Part shown: piece after piece, positions 24,977 to 36,600 of the stretch | How the letters are laid out: each line of letters opens with the position of its first letter | Position numbering within the stretch: position 1 is the stretch's first letter | Assembly: GCA_028532985.1 (NCBI GenBank) | Contig: JANCIK010000006.1 | Coordinates: 806,001 to 870,000 of the forward strand | From: Stropharia rugosoannulata | Lineage: Eukaryota > Basidiomycota > Agaricomycetes > Agaricales > Strophariaceae | DNA: 64,000 nucleotides | Direction: 5' to 3' | Position numbers and translations under genes: made by a program | The notes under the pieces: model-generated | What the model was told of the DNA's origin: nothing | Database searches by the model: none | What the model saw: the letters and a program-made list of their open reading frames with translations, nothing else

Positions 24977-27395
24977 ATGTCTCGCCGCTTGACACCATTA
25001 TCTCGAAGCTATGCACAGTACCCTTTGAACATTTCTGGGAGCTCTCAGTCTTCTCAGTCTTCTCAGTCCTCTTTGTCGGCCAGCTCTACGGACACCTTGC
25101 TTGCTGATCATATATCAACCTCACCATCTCTATCCGGACAATCAAACTCACCTGCTGCTCAGCCATACATACACAGAACCGGAGAAAATGGTGAACCTGT
25201 TCCATTTGAAATGCCAACCAATCTTCATGACATATCTCGACTTTATGGGGTACGTCCCTTAACTATAATAGCGCCAACTATACTCTAAATATGATTTCTG
25301 TGTCCTAATTCTTCAAGATATATATGCAGACGTTTCGCGATATGCGCACCGCTCAAACGGAGAACAAGGATCTCAAGCGTCATATTTCCGAGTTGCAACT
25401 TCGCATTGACTCTCTCGAGAACAAGGTTTCTGCTGATGCTAAAGAAGGGCTCAATACATTCGAGATTACATCTACGACTACTCCTAAAGCAATTCAGAAG
25501 AATGCTGAGAAACTTGGAAATCATTATGGCTTGTTCTGCAATTTGTACATTGACCCATTAATTGCTACCACTCCCTGCCCATCGTTTCTCTCCAGTAATC
25601 CAATTCGCTACACTTCTGCAGAGAACATCCGTGCAGGATATGCTGCTGAATTCTGCGAGGCCATCCCCCCAGCTTACTATAACATCATGGCCATGCCGTC
25701 TGATCCTGGATACCAGTCTGACTACTTCAAAATAGTAAGCATAATTTTCTATTAAACTTCAAGGCTTTGAACAATTATACTGATACTGCTGTGAGTAAAT
25801 TAGTTTTCTTCTGCATCATCTGCTAGTCGCTCTTCTACAATAACAAGGCTACGTGAATCCGCAGCTGGAATCTTCTCCATGCAGGGAAAATATTTCAAAG
25901 ATAAGTCATTCTTGCGAAGCACCGTTCCCGAGATCATGGAACTTCTTGGACATGGCGCCGAGGGTGAAGACAGCTCGGGTGGTTATGCACGCTTCCCACC
26001 GCTTCTATGCAAAAATGGTGATACAACTAACATAAGCGGATACTTTCTCCGAGATGAACTGTTCATGGTAAGTATACAAATATTATACACGTATTACACA
26101 CTGATTAAAATGATTGCACATGCACATTATCTATGATATTAGCTTGCTCGCACTGTAGTCTTTGGTAAAGGAGCAACATTCAGTACACAAAGTGCTGTTT
26201 CGAGAAAGGCCAGCATGTACTTGCGCAATGATGTAGTGCCTGCAACAACATTTGGATTTGTTGCATGGGTTTCAACCGTGGCAAGTACACTGTCGTCATA
26301 GATAACATTTTTAGTTCTGATGACTAAAGATTTGAATCAGGGGCGCTATGTTCTTTCGATCGACAAAGTCTTTGACACAATCACAGGCATCGGACCACAA
26401 ACAGGCATTACTTATGCACAGGACTATCACTACTACAAGCAGTACCTCATTGAAGCGACTGTACATAATCCAGTCTGGGTAAAGAATCTTTTGCACACTT
26501 GGAATACTGAGGTATTTTTAAGCCACAACACCATCAAGGGGAACCTTGATCCTCATGCATCGGGCTCGGGAACTGTCAATCTCAGCGGATCCAGCCAGGA
26601 GTCACTTTCAACCACTCAAATTCTCACCGCTTCTGCCTCTATTGAGTCCAAGATGCGCATGCTTAGCTTGCAAATGGAAGGTATGTAGTACATTTGCCTT
26701 ATTATATTAAGTCAAATCACATTAAACGGCACTACAGAGGGCACTGAGAACACTGTGGGAGCCCTTGTCAAGATGTCGCCCATCAGCGAAAATGACAGTA
26801 CAGATGACATGTACTTGTCAGATCCTGCATTATTGGATTCCCCTTCGACCGCAACAGCCCCTGATTATATTACCACAGCCATAACAGTTAATACTGGGCC
26901 TTCTAATGGTATTCACAATTCTTTATTAACAGGACATATAACATACTAATAATCTCTAGATCCACCGAGCTCTGAGGAGCAGCCATCGGTCACCCCGACT
27001 CACACAGCCGCAGACCTAAATATAGCAGCATTGATGGAATCCCCATCAATTATTGATTCAATCATCACTGATAATAGCGGTAACATACCTGAACAGGTCT
27101 CTATACCACCACAGGCCAAGGACAAGCACTTGGGTAACAGCTCCGACTCCATAGAGTCTCGCACATTACCTAGCAGTCTGCCTGCCAAATCGTCGGGTCG
27201 CAATCAAACTAGATCTCAGGCTGTCAACCTGACAAATTCTTTGACTGATGGCCGCATCTCGACAAATGAACTTCCATCAGCGCCGCCGCCTCCACCTTAG
27301 CTGTACAGCCTACCATTGATGCACCTGCCATGAGACTTAGGTCTGCACGGCGTGGTGCAAACGTAAAGTCGACTCGTGGGCGTGGTGGCAAATGA
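24977..27395 (+). CDS. DUF6698-like protein (element C cargo)
   Basis: Multi-exon gene starting MSRRLTPLSRSYAQ. After a Ser-rich N-terminus there is a coiled coil (ENKDLKRHISELQLRIDSLE) and then the globular part. The latter follows the DUF6698 layout: FPPLLCKNGD, a FLRDELFMLARTVVFGKGATF segment, PATTFGFVAWVSTVGRYVLS, and a closing YYKQYLIEATVHNP...LLHTWNTEVF. DUF6698 is a basidiomycete expansion family of unknown function. The intron after WVSTV (about 26280) appears to use a GC-AG donor (GCAAGT). Near 27296 the proline run reaches TAG while another frame continues to a basic tail (MRLRSARRGANVKSTRGRGGK has RG repeats) ending at 27395, suggesting slippage in a GCC run. Confidence 0.6.
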
Positions 27396-28024
27396 ACTTA
27401 CGGATCTGATGCACATATGTTAATTTACTTCACATCTACAATTAAATGAAGTTTAGTCGTACTTCCTTATTAGGACTTGTAGGCATGTGTACCTTCCGAA
27501 GGAGGCTGGTAAGTTGTAACCTCTGATTCTCTGAGCCCACCACACATAGCACTTTGTACACCTTACTCTCCTTACTACTTAGCGGAGATTAAAGGTGACT
27601 ATTTATAGCCCAGTCTGAATTGACGACCCAGTCAGCCAACCTATTAAATATCACGAGACATTCTTTAGGGTGTGGCATATGGAAAATGTATAAAGGGGGC
27701 TGACTTGTATCGCCTCTTGCATTCTGAGCCCCCCCACTGTTCCTTTACTGAGTCGAGTGTCGAAAGAATGTTTAGTAGTTAAATTGTAGTATTATTAGTG
27801 AAATCATGTAGTATAGTAATTGCTTTAGTCTCTGCAATGTACAGACAATGTATTACAGTAGTGTTTAATTAGTGAAATATAAATTTATTTTCCTATCTAA
27901 TTTTTAAATCAACATCCAAGTATTAATACAAATAAGTGAAGGGACTATAATATCAGTAACTATAAGCAATAAAGTGTCAAGTAAGAGAATAAAACTGATA
28001 GGATATGACGTGTCGAAGTACTGT
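27396..28024. other. Element C right non-coding DNA
   Basis: AT-rich, no gene seen. It precedes the right subterminal repeats. Confidence 0.5.
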
Positions 28025-28285
28025 CTGATCACCATAGGTGATTATGTAAGCTTGATCATACCCTGATCAGTCAGGCTAATCAGGCCGACATAGCCACGAC
28101 CATAATCAGACTGCTAATATTATGTAGGCCGGGATGATCAGACTAAGCCGTCTATCTGATCAGACTAAGCCGTCTATCTGATCAGACTAAACCGTCTATC
28201 TGATCATGGTGACTTGTCCCTTGTTCAGGCATAATCAGGCCGGCACGTCTAAACGGCCATGATCGGCATGATCAGGGGCCTAGGG
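28025..28285. repeat. Element C right subterminal repeats
   Basis: More than ten TGATCA/TAATCAGG-type sites. They include a perfect-to-near-perfect 22-bp tandem repeat in three copies at 28135-28200 (unit TGATCAGACTAAGCCGTCTA plus TC). These match the motif at the left end and are probable transposase-binding sites. Confidence 0.75.
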
Positions 28286-28296
28286 AGTTTCCGACA

Positions 28297-28623
28297 ATCG
28301 CCGTCATCATCGTCAATAAATGGGGGTGGCCATTCAATATTCACATCCTCAAAGTTTAGATCAGTATCCATATTGTTGTCTGAGGAAAGAAAAGATGCCG
28401 ATGGTTGTTGAGCAGCAGGGGTAGATTCTGGCGTTGCTTGGACTGTATAGCGTACAAGATCGGCATTCTTCCCTTTGCGGTACCACTTGCATGAGCGTGC
28501 CATTGATAGATGGGAATTGAGTCCTTTGCTTGTGGTAAAGGTTTTTGAGCAAGCAGGGCACTCTGGAATGGCGTCTTGAGCAAGCTGAAAGTTAAGTCCA
28601 TTATTCAGGTTTAACTGGGGCAT
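28297..28623 (-). pseudogene. Plavaka transposase B, N-terminal exon
   Basis: Start MPQLNLNNGLNFQLAQD at 28623; upstream in-frame ATGs exist but read into a hydrophobic, unlikely leader. A zinc-finger-like unit follows (CPACSKTFTTSKGLNSH...C), the usual N-terminus of Plavaka transposases. Then comes an acidic segment that stops at 28297 where element C begins. The rest of the gene is at 13273-16075. Confidence 0.85.
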
Positions 28624-28713
28624 CAGAAGTAACAGCAAAGATGATTCAAATTGATAGTAGAACAAGGAAGGGGGTAAGAAACAAGCAAAGAGCATATGGT
28701 AAAACCCCCCCAA

Positions 28714-29077
28714 AAGCCCTATTCCTACTTGATTCCCACATGCTATAGAAAGCCCAAGGTATCTGTCGACAAATCAGTAATTTAGATCAGCTTCTTGGTT
28801 GTAGAACACACCAATCCTACACAGTGCATTCACTGGTCTGGGTAATTCTCATGTCCTGGCTATAAATATATTCAAATGCGACGGCATAATGTCCTGTAAA
28901 AAGCCATGTACAACAATCTAGAAATACTATTAGTAATTTTGAAAATTAAAGCCAGCTTATACAAAAAGCGTACCTTAGTTCTTTATGAAGTTTAGTACCA
29001 AAGACTTGTAAGGTAGCATAAAATCAATAGGGAAGAGTAACAACATTTGACGTTGAGAAGGTATAGTGAGAGTTAAA
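28714..29077. other. Flank of transposase B, no gene
   Basis: Upstream side of the transposase B gene. The right end of the element B belongs to should lie here or beyond, but I could not match a terminal repeat to the 13072-13272 side. Confidence 0.4.
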
Positions 29078-29237
29078 CACTGTGATGGATCCTGCGACGG
29101 ATCATGAATGTGACACATGACATTGTTGATAATTGAATGTGAGAAATATCATCCATGTTGGGATGATATTTCTCACATTCAATTATCAACAATGTCATGT
29201 GTCACATTCATGATCCGTCGCAGGATCCATCACAGTG
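29078..29237. repeat. Perfect palindrome, 77-bp arms
   Basis: The two arms (29078-29154 and 29161-29237) are exact reverse complements separated by a 6-nt loop (ATGTTG). No ORF is implied. It may be a foldback or mini-transposon, or an artefact of read folding. Confidence 0.9.
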
Positions 29238-29395
29238 GGTTGCCTCCCGTCAAAGAGCCATTAAATCTGGCCATTCATGTCTTCTGTATTAGTTTGTATA
29301 GATGAAAATATTATATATATTAAATCATAACAAGAAGAACTACGACACTCAATCTACATTCTATCCTTAGGGGTAAAGTAAAAAGCATTTTCACG

Positions 29396-29799
29396 TCATA
29401 AGCCCTGTGGTAAGCCATGATGTTGGTCTTCATTTTCCTTTGGTATGACAATAGTAGCATCAGTAGCAATTCCTGGCTGAGGTGCGGTCATGTCTTGTCG
29501 TTTTTTTTGTAGCTCCAATATCTTCCCTCGCATGCTCTCAATCTCAGCACGCTGATCATTGATAATTTTCTCCAAATCAAATAGTAGATGCTAAAAGTAA
29601 TTAAAGGGTCAGTTTAATGATTATGGTGAAACAAATGCTAGCTTTTACTTACCAGGATCCTGTTATCCAGCATAAGCCCGTCAACTTCAATATATTGAGA
29701 CGGTAGTCTTGCCGCCATTTCTCCAAAAATAGCTGAGATTAGAGCACTAGTGGTAGTGGCAGTGGAATTAGGAGTGGATGTTGCAGAAGAAGTTGACAT
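29396..29799 (-). CDS. Small coiled-coil protein
   Basis: Two exons (29799-29653 and 29590-29396) joined across a 62-nt intron with a GTAAGT donor, about 114 residues. The N-terminus is a Ser/Thr run (MSTSSATSTPNSTATT). Then a helical segment and a coiled coil (FDLEKIINDQRAEIESMRGK) are followed by a short tail. Function is not recognised. The Ser/Thr start and C-terminal coil recall the small cargo genes of element A, so it may belong to the element that carries transposase B. No terminal repeat was found to prove it. Confidence 0.65.
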
Positions 29800-30015
29800 A
29801 TTAGAAGAGTGGTGGGGTAATGTATGCCTCGAGTATGTTTGTGGATAGGTGTCACAATAGAAAGCAAGGCAACGTCGTATGATCAGAGTTCCAAAATTTC
29901 TTTATATAGTTTCGGCCTCTAGTTTACGTGTACAGTTGAATATTCTGAATGCCTTTTCTTTCTCTGCGCTATACCTCTTCTTTTTGACGCACCGTAACTT
30001 CTTTTTACTCTATCC

Positions 30016-31215
30016 ATGGTTTACATTAATGTTGTTGGACACAAGGATGCTTTTGGTGTGTTTTATTGTCCAGTTATAACTCCTGCATCAGTACTAAATC
30101 TACGTTAGTTGCAGGCTGGGCATTACTTTGTCTATCCTTTTTCTCTAGTATTGTCCGTCTGAGTCATCGCACGCACATCTGCAAGCTGGGCTATGATGAT
30201 TTTATGGCCTTGCTGGCATGTCTCAGTAATATCACTGTCCTTATTGCATCTGTTCTGGAACACACAACTCGAAGACTTTCTACGACAAGTTCAACTATTG
30301 AGTGGGTTTCTATTGTAGCCTCTGTCTCTACACTCTGGTATGTTTACGTCCTGTAGCCTTACTATCACATTAATCAAAAGTCTACTCTGTTAGGTTAACA
30401 CGATTAGCAATGTCATTCACCTTTACCCGTCTATTGAATCCGGGGAGGTTCCGCTATGTGTCAGTTCAGGCATCAGCAGTGTTCGTAATCTTCTTTGTCA
30501 CGCTCCTTATTCAAAGAGGCATTTTCTACATGCCCAATATTCGGTGGTTCACTGGATTGCATGATATTATCTGTATGTTGTTTATCATATAAGCGCAGTT
30601 ATTTGTTTCTAAGCCCTAACTTCTCATTGCCATTCTAGTTGATGCAATGGCTGATCTGTGGCTTCTTTCTGCGCCTCTATACATGCTGTTTCAAATTCGG
30701 CGTAGCCTATGGAAAGGACACTTCTACCTCCTTGCGGCAGCAATTTCTTGCCAGATATTCACCATGGCTGCAAGCCTTATCCACGACATATATATAATCA
30801 GACATGAGCCATCATGGGTTGTAAGTCTTTCAGGAATTATTCAAGTAAGTCGTGTTGTTATCTAGTTTTGCTTTTATTTGTGGACTAAGCACAACACAAC
30901 TTTTAGATTAGTATTGCCGTCATCGTATCAAATGTACTGGTTCTTGCAACTGCAATTTATCGAATGTGCCGCCGTATTGGACAGCTTATGATTACCACTA
31001 TGCCTGGCGATGCTTCCCTTGGTGGTCAAGGCGGGAGTCCTTCCAGCCGCTACTCACACATGCAATGGCGAAACGACTACTGCACTCATATTTCCTTAAC
31101 TGAGCTCAGATTTCAGCTCGGGGAAACCTTTGACACTGGCCATGTTTCATTTCTCAGCACGGTGCGGTCAACTCATTCGTCTTCGACCTTAGTAGATCAA
31201 CCAGAGAATTGTTAG
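30016..31215 (+). CDS. Fungal rhodopsin-like seven-helix membrane protein
   Basis: Five exons starting MVYINVVGHKDAFG at 30016. The intron 30056-30114 joins in phase to WALLCLSFFSSIVRLSHR. Further introns are 30338-30393, about 30572-30638 and about 30846-30906. The protein has about seven hydrophobic segments. After the first helix comes the loop motif KLGYDDFMALLA, the usual GxDDxxxLLA signature of the fungal rhodopsin-domain/Pth11-like integral membrane family. The C-terminal ~75 residues are cytosolic-type, Ser/Thr-rich (SSRYSHMQW, HSSSTLVDQ). All splice phases agree and no stop interrupts the protein, so it looks intact. Ligand and role are unknown. It shows none of the decay seen in the genes to its right. 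Confidence 0.75.
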
Positions 31216-32400
31216 AAGCAAGTGTTGGCCAAGTTATAATATTGGTACTTTAGAATTTTCATCACACCTTGATACTATATCAATACCCAATTCCACCATT
31301 TGTTTTGTGCAACTAAATATAGTAGTAATGTGGAATAACTAGACAGAGGCAAAACGGCCTTGGGGACAGGGAGGATAATTTGAGGCGGCGTAAAAAAAAT
31401 TCTGCATGGTCGGCATCATGGATGGGTGAGATACAATGATATGGGGGCAGGAGGACGCCGGTAGGGTGCGGGGGATGGCAGACTGGACATTGTTGAGCCT
31501 AGGGAGTGCTCTGTGCGGGGGTGAGACGAGGAGGGTGGGGGCAGGGCAGTGAGTGCGGCATTGGGGTTGGCTTGTCAATGGTGCAGTTGCTGAGCCCCTG
31601 GAAAATGAGTCCATCGTCTTGTATTCAAGTATTAATCTACTAACCGGGTCTGTTTGTGTTATCGTGCAGGTATCGGCGACGGTTTGACGACGGGGCAAGG
31701 GAGTTTTGATCCTGCTTGATCTCTGAGTCGGTGGTCTGTCGAGACATAGCGGACCGGAAGCGGACATTGAATGTTGTGACGCCCTTTGTGTACAAGGAAG
31801 GTGGGAAAAGCCATCCCAAGACGGATGGCTTTTCCCACCTTCCTTGGGACGACCCCACCTACTAGGCTTGCATTCCAGTCTTCGTGCCCCGCTCTCTTTG
31901 TTCCGTGATATCTCCGACTTCGGTTTGACAAACACTTCCCTCTCGCGCCGCCTGTTGCTTGTTTCGATGAAGAGTTCAAATCTGTGGTTTCACACGCCCG
32001 TGGCGCGCTGAAACTTGGTGCTTCGCCAATGACGATCTCTGAAAGTGCGCCATCGTTGGGTATGGATGTGTTTATGGACCCGCCACCCGTCTGATTGATT
32101 CTTCAGTGCAGGATTCAAGTTGGAGGCCTCTCTGGGCTTGGACAGTGACAGGTCGTTTGGGTGCACGGCTACATATACACAAACTCCAAATGTTTACTTG
32201 TACGAGTGCGATGCGTACCACCACGGCATGCAGATCGCGCACCCCAGATTTATGTACTCCAACACAGAAATTACGGGATCGGTGCATAACTCACAATCAG
32301 CGGAATTCCAACGTGATCCAGAAAGTGGTCGCGCTCCAGCGTGGCCCTTGAGCCAGGCTTGATGCCTAACTGCTGAGCTGCCATCTTTGCCCGCACTCCT
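31216..32400. other. Mostly non-coding region with hairpin and short unassigned ORF
   Basis: Contains the hairpin at 31793-31846. An open stretch near 32120-32362 (EASLGLDSDRSFGCTATYTQ) could be a gene remnant, but I cannot assign it. No supported intact gene. Confidence 0.4.
31793..31846. repeat. Dispersed hairpin, copy 1 (24-bp perfect arms)
   Basis: Arms CAAGGAAGGTGGGAAAAGCC plus ATCC and their exact complement, with a 6-nt loop. A second copy lies at 39618-39670 with a covarying base. Confidence 0.9.
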
Positions 32401-33420
32401 GCAGAAGAGGAGCAAAACAAAGTCAAGCTCGACATGGGCGACGAAGAACTTGCAGATCTAGAGGGCTGCATGTGTAATCTAGCTAAAGAGGCCGAGAACC
32501 TCAAAGCCGCCCTGCTCTCGAAAATACTGTCACATCTTCTGGATGGAGCATGGAGAAGGACAAGGACCTTGGGTTAAACCTGCGTCAGGCAAGGGACCAG
32601 GTAAAACAACTAACAGAGGTATACTCGTTTCCGTTCGTTTAATCGTGAAGCTCATTTCACTTCTCCGTCTATTTATTTAGCAACGCGACCGCGTACGAAT
32701 GAGGATGCCGCAACTGGGTTTCGAATACGACAACCCTACACCCAACTTCGATCGTCAGAAGGTGAAGGGTGTGGCGGCTCAGTTGATTTCCCTCGCCCCC
32801 GAGCACTATGATAAATCAATGGCATTGGAAATGGCGGCTGGAGGACGGCTATTCAACATGGTTGTCCAAGATGAGCAGGTCGGCAAGGATCTCATCAAGA
32901 ACGGACGTATGAGCAAGCGTTTTATATTTATTCCTCTCAACAAGATTGACATGCGTACACTACCCGTTCAGGTGAGTTGCACATGTACTCCGTGCGGTAC
33001 ATTACTCAATTAATTTCCACTATGATACAGAAACTCAATGCCGCAAAGGGCATGGCGTCTCACAAAGTGCGCACCGCTCTTTCTCTCGTAGGATACGAAG
33101 AGGAAGTGCGCAAGGCGATCGAGTACATCCTCAGCGATACACTTATTTGCGATGACGTCGAGAGTGCCCGGCTCGTCACCTTTTCGCAGGCGGTCGGTGT
33201 GCGCTTTGTTACCATTCAAGGTGATGTGTACGAGCCCTCCGGCATGCTCAGTGGCGGTGCCGCCCCGAGTGGCTTGAATGCGCTCATCCAAGTGCAGGAG
33301 CTAATTGCTATCGAGAATAAGCTCCGCAATGCGCAGGACCGCCTACAGAGCCTGGAGCAGGAGGAACAACGGACTCGCAGTGCACGGGACAAGTGGCGCG
33401 GGCTCGGACGTGACCTGGAG
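32401..33420 (+). pseudogene. SMC2 condensin fragment (hinge region)
   Basis: Part of the condensin ATPase subunit SMC2, covering coiled coil, hinge and following coil only. Recognisable blocks: EEEQNKVKLDMGDEEL, NLRQARDQVKQLTE, FEYDNPTPNFD then KVKGVAAQLISL, ALEMAAGGRLFNMVV, IFIPLNKIDMRTLP, GDVYEPSGMLSGGA, ending near EQEEQRTRSARDKWRGL. Two introns are retained (about 32620-32680 and 32972-33030). The frame breaks near 32530-32545 before SGWSMEKDK. Neither the N-terminal Walker A head nor the C-terminal signature/Walker B head is present nearby. This is a truncated genomic copy, not a working gene. Confidence 0.85.
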
Positions 33421-33606
33421 ACGTTCGCGACCTTCAAACAAAATATTGCCACTATCAATACCCTTCTGACGCCGGCGGATATCAAGACGGGACGCATGAC
33501 TATACGCTTCATCGCAAACACATACATAAGTTACGGATTGCGAGATGGTGCGTGGTATAGTAAAAGCCATTGACTCCGGAAGTCAACAACACCTCAAGTT
33601 AACACG

Positions 33607-36600
33607 ATGCCGCACACACGCACAAAGACACCACACGTCAACCCAGTAAACATTCCGTCCATCCGACTCATCTCCGCAATACCGTCTACCCAAGGCTCAT
33701 CCGAAGGCACTTCGTTTGAATACAATCAGTCTCTGGAGGATGCTTGGGCTGCCATCGCTGCTTCGGTCACCCCGGCACCCTCACCTTTCCCAACTTTCGC
33801 CGCTAACCCCGCCCCACTTGCACCGTGCACTCAGGCCGAGGAGACATTGGCAAGGAAGAAGCTTGTGCCTAAAAAGAGCAAGCTCATTCTCCTTCCTGGA
33901 CTTGGTGCATCACGCGATCGAGAGCGCACGCTCGACTTTTCTGACGTAGTCCGCTGTGTGGGCGCTGATTGCTCTGCGCGAGGGGCCTTCGAGATTTACG
34001 TTGACCCTGACGTCGGCGAAGATGACAGTACTGGCGAAGTTGTAGTAGTCAAGAAGAAGAAGAGCCGGGCAGCCCTGGACGGCATGACATGGGGGGCGAA
34101 GGAGGTAACCAACATTTCGAAGGTTCCGATGGATGTTACGGAGACGGGAAAAGACAAGGGCTTGTTGAAGGTCAAGACAGAGGAGGGACAGAAGTGGTGG
34201 AGCATTGGGCGCGGAAGGAAGGATTCGAAAGAAGAGAAGAGCAAAGAGAACAAGATAAGTCACAAGCGTAAGTCCTTTTTTTCAGTGTTGGCGTGCAATA
34301 AGCCTGACAAGTTCTCCGTTAGCTACCGAATATATTCATGACCCTCATCCAAGATCGAAAAGTGCGCACATATTCAACTTTCAGTGCATATATACTCACC
34401 TTTTGGAATTTCCAGCCCCATAACTATTCAAGTAAACACCATCTGATGTCCGGATGCGTTTCAACTCCCTCGATGCTGCCGGTCTGCTGAGCAGCAGCAA
34501 GAAGCCTGTTGCGACTTGCGCAGTCAAATTTGATGACTCATCACCGGCTCCGAGCCCTGCGGCCAGTCGTGCAGTGACGCCTACTCTGACACTTTCCAGG
34601 TCAATTACGCCAACGCTGAAGCAATCCATTACTCTGACCTCCGGCGGTCTTCAACCACAGTTTGGCGAACTTGAACCCTGCCACGGATGTGAACCCTTTT
34701 GCACTTCGTGAGCCCGATATGCACGTTAAAGGGAACAAGATTGAGTACGAGAATTTTGTGGTCATGTTGATCAGCATTTTGTTGACCGTCAACTAGGTTC
34801 ACACCTCACTACACGTCGCTGCCAGCGCGAGGTCGATTGTCATGGCCTCAGCTCATGCCACGGACAGCAGTGGGACCGGTCCCTTGCTACAGGAACCGCG
34901 TGTAACGCTCCCTCATGGCAGTTTAACAGGGGAACGGTCGCTTCACCGCATCTTCATAGGGCCTATGCCAGAGAGGATCATCTCTCAAGCTGAATGCAAA
35001 TGACCTTAGGAAGCGCGTTCTCTTTGATTATGAACAATGACCGCGCCAGCAGTCCTGCTGACAGGGCAGAGGAGGTCGCACACCTCGTCAAAACACATGC
35101 CTTGCGGTTTTTCTTGCATGAAGGCGGCGACGAGGACCAATGGGATACGCTCCAGGAAGAGAGTACCGTGGAAGAGCTGGTCCAGCGCTGGAAGAACAGT
35201 GAATGGGGCCGCCTGTGGCAGCGCCGTAACGAGCGTCACCGAAAGCGCGAGCCTGGTTTCCGGTCTGCGAGCACGCCGCAGTGGTTCGGGGCTAGCTTTG
35301 AAATCGGGAACATCCTAGGCGTTAATGTCCTCACTGAGCAGATGCATGCGCACGACAAGGGCCTCCATTCGTCTATTAGAGTCCCTCCGTCGACGGAAGA
35401 TTCGAATAGGAGTCTACGTCTTCCCGTCTCGCCTATTTCTGCCAATGATGAATCGCCTTCTAGCCGCCGCTCTTTCTCCCTCGTGCGGGGGACCTCGTAT
35501 AAGACTAGTTCGCCAACCGCTGCGTCGTTGAACTCGGAGAAATCTCGATGGCATCTTAGTCGCGAAAAGGAAGGCACCCATGTTTTTGCCTTCAAAGTGA
35601 AAAGAAATCTTACATAAATTTTGCATACCCACATGCATATAGGCCGTTTATAGGGGGTCAACTTCCACCTACATTAGACATATATAATCCACGCTTAGAT
35701 GCCAGAGTTACAATCGACATCCCAGAGACGAAGGCAAAGGACGATGACGATATCTATCCCGCATTTTCGCGCAGAAACATCATCGACATCTGCACGAACT
35801 CACTTGTAAACGTACCGGACTGGAAATTTCTGATGGATAAGCAAATCAAGATAGGACATTCGTTGGAACTGGCCTGGAGGCACGCGGCAATCCTGGACTG
35901 GATATGGCTTGAGAAAGATGTCGCCGGAAAACAGAGGCAGTGGCACGTCTTATGCGGGCTAGCTCTGCGTCAATTGGTCAGTGTTAATTTTGGTGCAGCT
36001 TCGGGCAGTGCTTCTCATCGATAATGCATTTTCCATAGGCCGGAAAACCACCGTCTCTGGAAATCAGAATTGCACCCCATGAGCCTGCAGATCTTCGCCT
36101 GAAAAGTGGAGAGCTTTTAGAGGAGCCGCCGAGCATCGAGGGCTACCTCGACCGAATCAGGCCAAACACGCAGACTAAGCAGTCCATCTACATCTCTGTC
36201 CATAGCGGTTACCTGTATTTGCTTCACTCTCTAAGCGCATTCCCACCGACGCCGCCTGGACTGAATGATTTCGGTGCTGAAAATATCGATGGACAAATCC
36301 GAATGTTGCGGCAATCGGAGATCCATCGTGGGGTGAACCAAATTGCCCATTCCATGTCAACGCTAGACCTGCGTGCCATTGTCGCTGTACGCAGGGCTTC
36401 GCACCCTACTGCATCGCATACCCACGATGTCAGAGCCCAGCACGATGAAGATCCAATGAGCAATTTTACTCACAACGAACCTGCGATTATAGAAGACGAA
36501 GAAGACGTGGGAGGAGAGGAAGGCCTATCTGGAGCGCACAACCGTGCAGAAATGCGCATGAGGCGCTCCTTCGAGCTATTATTGAAGTCGGGGCATGTTT

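Larger units (their letters stand above)
16074..28298. mobile_element. Plavaka-type DNA transposon, element C, with AT target duplication
   Basis: The element itself is 16076-28296 (12,221 bp). Both ends start TGTCGGAAACT in inverted orientation, and a second shared block, CTGATCA, lies at the same distance from each end (about 21 bp in). AT is duplicated at 16074-16075 and 28297-28298. The element sits inside the first exon of transposase B, which pins its borders to the base. Cargo, all on the plus strand: an unrecognised multi-exon gene, a Plavaka transposase with several frameshifts, and a DUF6698-like gene. Both ends are rich in TGATCAG-type motifs, as expected for transposase-binding subterminal repeats in the CACTA superfamily. 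Confidence 0.88.

Noticed and set aside
31339..31979. Minus-strand ORFs with GKSHPSW-type peptides, also near 39568
   Set aside because: The shared peptides come from the dispersed hairpin itself; no other protein-like similarity.
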